Shown here piece by piece: positions 57,963 through 64,000 of a stretch of 64,000 nucleotides of DNA. A program made the position numbers and the translations under genes. Numbering within the stretch: the stretch's first letter is position 1; every line of letters starts with the position of its first letter. Source of the stretch: an uncultured Veillonellaceae bacterium (GTDB lineage: Bacteria; Bacillota; Negativicutes; Selenomonadales; Selenomonadaceae); NCBI GenBank assembly GCA_902801565.1, contig CADCIX010000008.1, positions 25,615 to 89,614 of the forward strand, given 5' to 3'. The notes under the pieces were generated by a model. That model had not been told where the DNA came from and searched no databases. It was given only the letters and a program-made list of their open reading frames with translations.

Positions 57963-59456
57963 TTGAAGTATATCAGCACGAGGGGCAATGGGGAGCAGCT
58001 TGCTTCCGCGGAGGCCATCATTCATGGAATTGCCGCAGACGGGGGGCTGTTTGTCCCGGAGGAGGTGCCGAAGGTTTCTCTTGATTTCATTGCAGGTCTG
58101 CAGGACCTTTCCTATGAGGAGCGCGCGGAGAAGGTTCTGGGCTTGTTCCTCACGGATTACACGGAGGCGGAGATCAAGGGATGCGTGGAGCGGGCCTATG
58201 GGAATGGCAAGTTCGATGATGAGAGGCGTGCGCCCCTTGCCGTCTTTGATGATGTTTCCGTCCTGGAGCTTTGGCATGGGCCCACCAGCGCCTTCAAGGA
58301 CATGGCCCTGCAGCTCTTGCCCCAGCTCATGGGCACGGCGCTGAAGAAGACAGGGGAAAAGGCGGAGGTCCTCATACTGGTGGCAACCTCCGGTGACACG
58401 GGGAAGGCGGCCCTGGAAGGGTTCCGGGATGTGAACCAGACGAAAATCATGGTATTTTACCCCGAGGGCGGCGTGAGCAAGGTGCAGAGGCTCCAGATGG
58501 TCACCCAGCAGGGGGGCAATGTGAAGGTCACGGCGGTGAAGGGAAATTTTGACGATGCCCAGAACGGCGTGAAGCGCATTTTCGGCGATGGGGCCTTCAA
58601 TGAGAAGCTTCATGGCAGGAACGTGAAGCTGTCCTCGGCGAATTCCATCAACTGGGGGCGTCTTGTGCCGCAGATTGTCTACTATTTCAGTGCCTATGCG
58701 GACCTGCTCTCCGCAGGGAAGATCAAGGCCGGGGACGCGATTGACTTCACGGTGCCCACGGGCAATTTCGGGAACATCCTGGCGGCCTTCTATGCGAAGC
58801 TCATGGGGCTTCCCGTTCATAAGCTCGTCTGCGCGTCGAATTCCAACAATGTATTGACGGATTTCCTGCGCACGGGGGTCTATGACCGCAACCGCGAGTT
58901 CTTCAAGACCATCACGCCCTCCATGGATATCCTCATCTCCAGCAATCTGGAGCGCCTTCTCTACCATGTGACGGGGGATGCCGCGAAGGTCAAGGGCTGG
59001 ATGAAGGAGCTTGCCGGGACGGGCCGCTATGATGTGGGGGCAGAGGTCCTGTCGAAGATACAGGAGGTCTTCTGGGCAGACTGTGCGGATGACGAGAAGA
59101 CGAAGGATGAGATCCGCAAGGTGTATGGGGACAGGAAGTATGTGCCGGATACCCATACCTCCGTGGCATGGGCTGTGGCGGAAAGCTATCGGCAGCGGGT
59201 GGAGCAGGAGCATGCCATGGTTGTCGTCTCCACGGCCAGCCCCTACAAGTTCAATGCCAGCGTCCTTTCCGCGCTGGAGGTTCCCACGGAGGGACTGGAT
59301 GAGTTCTCCATGCTGGACAAGCTGCAGGAGAAGAGCGGCATGAAGATTCCCAAGGGGCTGGATTCCCTGCGGAATGCCAAGGTTCTCCATGGGGATGTCT
59401 GCGAGCGGGAGAAGATGGAGGATGCTGTCTTCCGGTTTGCCGTGGATGGCCTTTGA
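57963..59456 (+). CDS. thrC: Threonine synthase
   Basis: The 497-residue protein is the long ThrC type: Y-I-S-T-R-G-N at the start, G-G-L-F-V-P, H-G-P-T-S-A-F-K-D-M-A (PLP-binding Lys, about 114), A-T-S-G-D-T-G-K-A-A and S-S-A-N-S-I-N-W-G-R. It converts phosphohomoserine to threonine. TTG at 57963 has AGAGAGGGGAG upstream. No other thr gene is adjacent. Confidence 0.95.
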   Translation: MKYISTRGNGEQLASAEAIIHGIAADGGLFVPEEVPKVSLDFIAGLQDLSYEERAEKVLGLFLTDYTEAEIKGCVERAYGNGKFDDERRAPLAVFDDVSVLELWHGPTSAFKDMALQLLPQLMGTALKKTGEKAEVLILVATSGDTGKAALEGFRDVNQTKIMVFYPEGGVSKVQRLQMVTQQGGNVKVTAVKGNFDDAQNGVKRIFGDGAFNEKLHGRNVKLSSANSINWGRLVPQIVYYFSAYADLLSAGKIKAGDAIDFTVPTGNFGNILAAFYAKLMGLPVHKLVCASNSNNVLTDFLRTGVYDRNREFFKTITPSMDILISSNLERLLYHVTGDAAKVKGWMKELAGTGRYDVGAEVLSKIQEVFWADCADDEKTKDEIRKVYGDRKYVPDTHTSVAWAVAESYRQRVEQEHAMVVVSTASPYKFNASVLSALEVPTEGLDEFSMLDKLQEKSGMKIPKGLDSLRNAKVLHGDVCEREKMEDAVFRFAVDGL

Positions 59457-59585
59457 TGTTTTGATATTTTTTTGATATTTTTTTGCAATCAGGAAGGATT
59501 TTGGGATTCTTTGCAGAAGTTAAGAGTGATACAGAGGAAAGTGATTGTTGTTAACTGACTGTTTTTGCGAAAGAGGTTAGAGAGA

Positions 59586-61199
59586 ATGGCAAACATCGAT
59601 CTGAGCAAGTATGGAATCACCGGGACGACGGAAATCGTGCACAATCCTTCGTATGAGCTCCTTTTTGAGGAGGAGACGAAGGACGGGCTGACGGGCTTTG
59701 ATGTGGGCAAGCTCACGGAGCTTGGCGCAGTGAACGTCATGACGGGCATCTACACGGGCCGTTCCCCGAAGGACAAGTTCATCGTGAAGGACAAGACCTC
59801 CGAGGACACTGTCTGGTGGACGACGGATGCCTACAAGAATGACAACCATCCGGCCTCGGAGGAGACCTGGAAGGCTGTCAAGGAAATCGCACAGAAGGAG
59901 CTTTCCAACAAGAAGCTCTATGTCATGGATGCTTTCTGCGGCGCCAACAAGGACACCCGCATGGCCATCCGCTTCATCGTGGAGGTTGCCTGGCAGGCGC
60001 ATTTCGTCAAGAACATGTTCATCCAGCCCACGGAAGAGGAGCTCAAGAATTTCGAGCCGAATTTCGTCATCTACAATGCTTCCAAGGCAAAGGTGGAGAA
60101 CTTCAAGGAGCTGGGCCTGAACTCCGAGACGGCTGTCGTCTTCAACCTCACCAGCCGCGAGCAGGTCATCATCAACACCTGGTACGGCGGCGAGATGAAG
60201 AAGGGCATGTTCTCCATGATGAACTACTACCTGCCCCTCAAGGGAATCGCTTCCATGCACTGCTCCGCCAACACGGACATGAACGGCGAGAACACGGCCA
60301 TCTTCTTCGGCCTTTCCGGCACGGGCAAGACGACCCTTTCCACCGACCCGAAGCGCCTCCTCATCGGCGACGACGAGCACGGCTGGGATGATGACGGCGT
60401 GTTCAACTTCGAGGGCGGCTGCTATGCGAAGGTCATCAACCTGGACAAGGAGTCCGAGCCGGATATCTACAATGCCATCAAGCGCAATGCGCTCCTTGAG
60501 AATGTCACGGTGGACGGCGAGGGCAAGATCGACTTCGCCGACAAGAGCGTGACGGAGAACACCCGCGTTTCCTATCCGATTGATCATATCAAGAACATCG
60601 TCAAGAACAAGAGGGGCATTTCCTCCGCTCCTCCGGCAAAGAACGTCATCTTCCTTTCCGCGGATGCCTTCGGCGTCCTGCCTCCGGTTTCCATCCTGAC
60701 GCCTGAGCAGACGAAGTATTACTTCCTCTCCGGCTTCACGGCGAAGCTGGCGGGCACGGAGCGCGGCATCACGGAGCCGACCCCGACCTTCTCCGCCTGC
60801 TTCGGCCAGGCCTTCCTTGAGCTTCCTCCGACGAAGTACGGCGAGGAGCTCGTCAAGAAGATGGAGAAGAACGGCGCGAAGGCTTATCTCGTGAACACGG
60901 GCTGGAACGGCACGGGCAAGCGCATTTCCATCAAGGATACCCGCGGCATCATCGATGCCATTCTCGGTGGCGCCATCAAGAAGGCTCCCACGAAGAAGAT
61001 CCCGTACTTCGATTTCGAAGTTCCGACGGAACTGGAGGGTGTTGACACGAAGATCCTCGATCCCCGCGACACCTATGCCGATGCTTCCCAGTGGGAGGAG
61101 AAGGCAAAGGATCTCGCCGGCCGCTTCATCAAGAACTTCAAGAAGTATGAGGGAACGGCTGAGGGCAAGGCTCTCGTAGACGCCGGCCCGAAACTCTGA
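59586..61199 (+). CDS. pckA: Phosphoenolpyruvate carboxykinase (ATP)
   Basis: The 537-residue protein has the ATP-type PEPCK loops: [18 protein letters not shown] (kinase-1a), [10 protein letters not shown] (metal/kinase-2) and [14 protein letters not shown]. In succinate- or propionate-forming anaerobes it often runs towards oxaloacetate, fixing CO2. The ATG at 59586 follows AGAGGTTAGAGAGA. A terminator follows at 61230. Confidence 0.97.
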   Translation: MANIDLSKYGITGTTEIVHNPSYELLFEEETKDGLTGFDVGKLTELGAVNVMTGIYTGRSPKDKFIVKDKTSEDTVWWTTDAYKNDNHPASEETWKAVKEIAQKELSNKKLYVMDAFCGANKDTRMAIRFIVEVAWQAHFVKNMFIQPTEEELKNFEPNFVIYNASKAKVENFKELGLNSETAVVFNLTSREQVIINTWYGGEMKKGMFSMMNYYLPLKGIASMHCSANTDMNGENTAIFFGLSGTGKTTLSTDPKRLLIGDDEHGWDDDGVFNFEGGCYAKVINLDKESEPDIYNAIKRNALLENVTVDGEGKIDFADKSVTENTRVSYPIDHIKNIVKNKRGISSAPPAKNVIFLSADAFGVLPPVSILTPEQTKYYFLSGFTAKLAGTERGITEPTPTFSACFGQAFLELPPTKYGEELVKKMEKNGAKAYLVNTGWNGTGKRISIKDTRGIIDAILGGAIKKAPTKKIPYFDFEVPTELEGVDTKILDPRDTYADASQWEEKAKDLAGRFIKNFKKYEGTAEGKALVDAGPKL

Positions 61200-61229
61200 T
61201 CGGCTACAGAATTTTCAGATAATAAGATG

Positions 61230-61263
61230 GGCTGTGCAGTATCCAAAGGGATATTGCACAGCC
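61230..61263 (+). terminator. Rho-independent terminator of pckA
   Basis: GGCTGTGCA (61230-61238) pairs with TGCACAGCC (61255-61263), followed by TTATTTCACTTTTTTG. Confidence 0.8.
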
Positions 61264-61331
61264 TTATTTCACTTTTTTGTGCTTCTGGCAGAAAAACGCA
61301 GTATCATTGTTTGAAAAGGAAGAAATATATC

Positions 61332-62459
61332 ATGAACAAGAATTTAATTTTGGGAGCAGTCGTTGCCTTTGTCTGTGCAACTGGTTCGGTTGTACAACAG
61401 CCCACGGCGGATGCCGGAAGCGTATGGTGGCAGGGGACGAAAAGTCAAGAGGAGAATGCCCACCGCCTTATCGTCAAAAAATTAGGTGGCGAGGAGCCTG
61501 TATCGTACTCGGACAAAGCCAAGGAGCAGGCTCGTGTCGTTCATCATCTGCAAGAGCGGATTTGCGATGTTAATGGCATTGAGATTACCAGCGATAAATT
61601 TACCTCAGACAGGGATTTCAAGACCAAGATCCACCCAATCGAGGTCATCGATAATTATTATGACGGCGGACTCTCCGTAGGAGCTGGATATATCTACATT
61701 GGCGTTGACTGCTTCAGGATGTCTCCCAACAACAGCCATTTTGACAATATGGCCACCTCTATGACCATTGCCCATGAGATTACCCACGGCATCAAGGGGC
61801 ATAGCCAGCCGTGCTTCATATGGGAGACTGACAGCCACGAAATCAATGCCGAAAAGGGCAGTATCGAGCTGACGGACAAACTCCCGGAGGGCGGATGGGG
61901 GATGTATCTCGTTGATCAGGTGAATCACGGGAATGCCTATCCCAACTCGAACAAAAATATAATGAAGTCTTTGGCGAAAAAGACCAACGGCAAAATCACG
62001 ATCAAGGCTCCAGATGAAATCTACTACAACGCCAGCGACGGCAAGCCCTACCGCCTTGCAGTGGGCAGCCGGATTTCCGATACCGAAGATGCTTACTTTG
62101 GCGGCCAGCTTGCCTATTGCATCGCGAAAGATGCTTTGACACTCAACAGCATACAGGTCATGGAAAACAATCTTCGGGATGTGATCAACTTCGATGCCGA
62201 CTACCTGCTCGTCTGCAAGTCCGACAAGCTGCCGAATGGATATCGGATACTGGCGGGCATTGGGCGTAAGGGATACAAATTGGAGTACAAAGAAGATGTG
62301 TATTCGGATTTGGAAACACTGAAGTACTATGTGCGAACCGGCAGTTCTATTGGCATCTACCAAGAACTTGAAAATAAAGGTATTCCTGAAGGCGGGCCTT
62401 TTGTCTGGAGGGCTTGGCTTGCCTGTGCTGTAGCTCGCGATATGGGAAAAAACCGATAA
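61332..62459 (+). CDS. Secreted zinc metalloprotease (HEITH)
   Basis: The 375-residue protein has a signal peptide (M-N-K-N-L-I-L-G-A-V-V-A-F-V, cleavage near A-D-A-G) and a zinc-binding motif A-H-E-I-T-H-G-I-K-G-H at about 150, with S-H-E-I-N-A-E-K about 20 residues later as a possible third ligand, as in M48-type peptidases. It lacks the M48 membrane helices, so it is probably periplasmic. Most of the rest is unfamiliar. The ATG at 61332 follows AGGAAGAAATATATC. GC content is lower than in the flanking pckA and hyp genes, suggesting lateral origin. Confidence 0.75.
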   Translation: MNKNLILGAVVAFVCATGSVVQQPTADAGSVWWQGTKSQEENAHRLIVKKLGGEEPVSYSDKAKEQARVVHHLQERICDVNGIEITSDKFTSDRDFKTKIHPIEVIDNYYDGGLSVGAGYIYIGVDCFRMSPNNSHFDNMATSMTIAHEITHGIKGHSQPCFIWETDSHEINAEKGSIELTDKLPEGGWGMYLVDQVNHGNAYPNSNKNIMKSLAKKTNGKITIKAPDEIYYNASDGKPYRLAVGSRISDTEDAYFGGQLAYCIAKDALTLNSIQVMENNLRDVINFDADYLLVCKSDKLPNGYRILAGIGRKGYKLEYKEDVYSDLETLKYYVRTGSSIGIYQELENKGIPEGGPFVWRAWLACAVARDMGKNR

Positions 62460-62473
62460 TGTATAGACACTTT

Positions 62474-62503
62474 GGCCCCGGCATCTTATGGTGCCGGGGC
62501 CAG
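62474..62503. terminator. Hairpin between convergent genes
   Basis: TGGCCCCGGCA (62474-62484) pairs with TGCCGGGGCCA (62493-62503). Very stable but without a long T-run on either side; a probable bidirectional terminator. Confidence 0.6.
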
Positions 62504-62509
62504 AATGTC

Positions 62510-63574
62510 TTACAAACTGTACTGGTAATAGGCGGAGCAGGCCCCTTCCTGGGACACCATGCAGGCGCCTATGGGATGGTCGGGGGTACAGAGCTTGGAG
62601 AAGATGGGGCAGTCCTTCGGGAGGCATTTCCCCTGAAGGACCTCGCCGCAGCGGCAGGCAGGGTTGGTTCTCCCTTCCATTTTGGGAACGGAGAATTTTT
62701 TTCTGGCATCAAAGGCGGCAAAGTCCGGTTTCAGGCACATGCCGCTTTTTTTCATGATGCCGAGGCCGCGCCATTCCGCATCGCAAGGCTCCATGAAGGT
62801 CCGGACAAGGCGGCGGGCTGCGGGATTGCCTTCTTTGGTCACCACACGGGGGTAGCAGTTCTCGAAGAAGGGCAGGCCCTTCGGCTGTCTTTTGACGATC
62901 ACGGCAAGGGCGGCAAGAAGCTCGGCGGCCGTGAAGCCGGCCACAACGCCGGAAACTCCCTGTGCGGCCAGTTGCTCCAGTGGCGCGGTTCCCGTGATGG
63001 CGCAGACATGGCCGGGATAAAGGTAGGCATCGGCGCTTCCCGCCATGACGCGATAGGCCTCGTCCATGGTCTTGTTGGCGGTCAGGAGGGTGAAATTCGT
63101 GAGATGGAGGCCTGCGGCGCGCTTGACGGCAAGGCAGACCGCCGGGGTGGTGGTCTCGAATCCCACGGAGAGGAAGCATACCTGTTCTTCTGGATGCTCC
63201 CTGGCGTAGGAAACAGCGTCCAGGGGAGTATAGACCACCTGGATTTTTGCTCCTTCGCTTCGCGTCGTGGCGAGGCTTCCCTCTGTGCCGGGGACGCGGA
63301 CTAGGTCGCCGAAGGTGCAGATGGTCACCTGTTTTTCCCTGGCGAGCCAGGAGGCCTCGTCGATAAAGTCTGCGGGGGTTACGCAGACGGGGCAGCCCGG
63401 CCCGGAAATCAGCTGGATTTCCGGGGGAAGGAGCTGGCGGATGCCCAGGCGGAAGACTTCATGGGTATGGGTGCCGCAGACTTCCATGACGCGGATCTTT
63501 TCCCCATGGTATCCCTCGATGATTTTTCGGAGTTCCTGGATGTTCGATGATTGGCTCGTATTTGCTTCTGTCAT
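62510..63574 (-). CDS. hypD: Hydrogenase maturation protein HypD
   Basis: The 354-residue protein has E-V-C-G-T-H-T-H-E-V (residues about 37-46, with the metal-binding Cys), G-P-G-C-P-V-C-V-T-P, G-F-E-T-T-T-P-A and the C-terminal Fe-S cysteines (C-x-C-G-E-V-L-x-G, C-x-x-D-C-P-x-F). HypD holds the Fe(CN)2CO unit during [NiFe] hydrogenase assembly with HypC. It starts 19 bp after the hypC stop on the minus strand. Confidence 0.95.
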   Translation of the reverse strand: MTEANTSQSSNIQELRKIIEGYHGEKIRVMEVCGTHTHEVFRLGIRQLLPPEIQLISGPGCPVCVTPADFIDEASWLAREKQVTICTFGDLVRVPGTEGSLATTRSEGAKIQVVYTPLDAVSYAREHPEEQVCFLSVGFETTTPAVCLAVKRAAGLHLTNFTLLTANKTMDEAYRVMAGSADAYLYPGHVCAITGTAPLEQLAAQGVSGVVAGFTAAELLAALAVIVKRQPKGLPFFENCYPRVVTKEGNPAARRLVRTFMEPCDAEWRGLGIMKKSGMCLKPDFAAFDARKKFSVPKMEGRTNPACRCGEVLQGKCLPKDCPIFSKLCTPDHPIGACMVSQEGACSAYYQYSL

Positions 63575-63593
63575 GGCTGCTCATTCCATTTCC

Positions 63594-63800
63594 TTAGAGA
63601 TTTTCGACGATGGCACTCGTTTCCTCGTTGTCATCGCCGGTGATTTTTGCAATGGCGATCCCCGCATGGACCATGACATAGTCCCCCGGGTCCAGGTCGT
63701 CGAGAAGTTCGGCGGATATCTCCCGCTGCGCCCCGGAGGCATCGACAATGGCCATTCCGTCGCGGATGTTCAAGACTTTCGCTGGCAATCCTACACACAT
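63594..63800 (-). CDS. hypC: Hydrogenase maturation chaperone HypC
   Basis: The 68-residue protein starts M-C-V-G-L-P-A, with Cys2 exposed after Met removal to bind the iron centre, and contains the P-G-D-Y-V-M-V-H-A-G-I-A-I motif. It carries the iron ligand complex to the hydrogenase large subunit. GAAAGGGGATTGG precedes the ATG. It is coupled to hypD; the hydrogenase structural genes are not in the window. Confidence 0.95.
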   Translation of the reverse strand: MCVGLPAKVLNIRDGMAIVDASGAQREISAELLDDLDPGDYVMVHAGIAIAKITGDDNEETSAIVENL

Positions 63801-63904
63801 ATGGTTCCAATCCCCTTTCAGACAATCTTCAATATCTTTTTATCTTCCCATATCGCCGGGAAGAAGTCAAGTTATTTCATTATGCTGAAAATATGGCGGA
63901 TGTA

Positions 63905-64000
63905 TCAAGTGATCTTACTGAACATATGGCGCACCTTGTCCAGGCGGCTGTTTGGACGGCGGGGCTGGATGACCGGCTCGCCGACAGCGGCCTGATACCC
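63905..64000 (-). CDS. C-terminal end of an upstream gene (partial, unidentified)
   Basis: On the minus strand an open frame enters from the window edge and ends at TGA 63907-63905, giving 31 residues ending [13 protein letters not shown]. It is too short to identify. It lies 105 bp upstream of hypC and may be the preceding operon gene, but it does not resemble the end of HypF, HypE or HypB that I know. Confidence 0.35.
   Translation of the reverse strand, partial: GYQAAVGEPVIQPRRPNSRLDKVRHMFSKIT

Noticed and set aside
1..64000. tRNA, rRNA or tmRNA genes
   Set aside because: No cloverleaf or conserved rRNA segment was recognised in the intergenic regions; a covariance search would settle this.

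Overview
The window looks like a chromosome segment of an anaerobic, outer-membrane-bearing Firmicute of the class Negativicutes (Selenomonas/Mitsuokella type). The basis is a mixture of traits. Firmicute-style genes include an HrcA/CIRCE-controlled hrcA-grpE-dnaK-dnaJ operon, FabK-type enoyl-ACP reductase, FloA/NfeD, and ATP-dependent PEP carboxykinase. Outer-membrane traits include a type V autotransporter and phosphoethanolamine-transferase-like sulfatases. Anaerobe traits include rubrerythrin, HypC/HypD and radical SAM activases. The genus assignment is inference; no rRNA lies in the window.

Layout. 1-10.3 kb: ROK-family protein (cut by the window edge), a DeoR regulator coupled to an LTA-synthase-like sulfatase, a 166-bp palindromic repeat, a methyltransferase-like protein coupled to a PflA-like radical SAM enzyme, then on the minus strand a FIST-GGDEF signalling pair and a phosphoethanolamine-transferase-like enzyme. 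10.4-22.6 kb: an accessory region of lower GC and heavy decay. It holds a lone P-loop ATPase, two cas1 remnants, a RelA/SpoT-like plus DUF6718-like pair, IS5-type transposase pieces, two copies of a pglX (BREX methyltransferase) 3' end flanking a 1219-residue metalloprotease autotransporter, a MITE, a glutamate-type symporter with an N-terminal anti-sigma-like ATPase domain, a STAS protein, a truncated sulfatase and an orphan Cas6. 22.7-39.8 kb: mostly housekeeping (U32 peptidase, class III aminotransferase, polysaccharide deacetylase, rubrerythrin, M18 aminopeptidase, FabK, S21, YqeY, NfeD/FloA, TPP riboswitch plus ThiC, DASS transporter), with a gene graveyard at 29.05-29.49 kb. 39.9-48.6 kb: a four-gene operon described below. 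48.6-64 kb: TSCPD and PHP proteins, YjfB-like protein, heat-shock operon, NAD synthetase, a repeat-rich spacer, YbaK, threonine synthase, PEP carboxykinase, a secreted metalloprotease and hydrogenase maturation genes.

Most interesting system. Genes at 39904-48562 are translationally coupled or closely spaced. They encode (1) a membrane sensor PP2C/SpoIIE phosphatase, (2) a STAS anti-anti-sigma domain fused to an NRPS condensation domain, (3) an NRPS with half-C, A, T and C domains and no thioesterase, and (4) a MATE exporter with a C-terminal HATPase (RsbW/SpoIIAB-like) domain. All three partner-switching components (phosphatase, antagonist, kinase-like switch) are present, but they are wired onto a biosynthetic enzyme and an exporter instead of a sigma factor. 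A second locus at 19313-21378 repeats the logic with an unrelated transporter: a HATPase-fused dicarboxylate/glutamate symporter followed by a free STAS protein. The inference is a partner-switching control of membrane transport and peptide synthesis that I do not recognise as a described system.

A second theme is the wreckage of defence loci (cas1, cas6, pglX) whose fragments form direct repeats around cargo genes.
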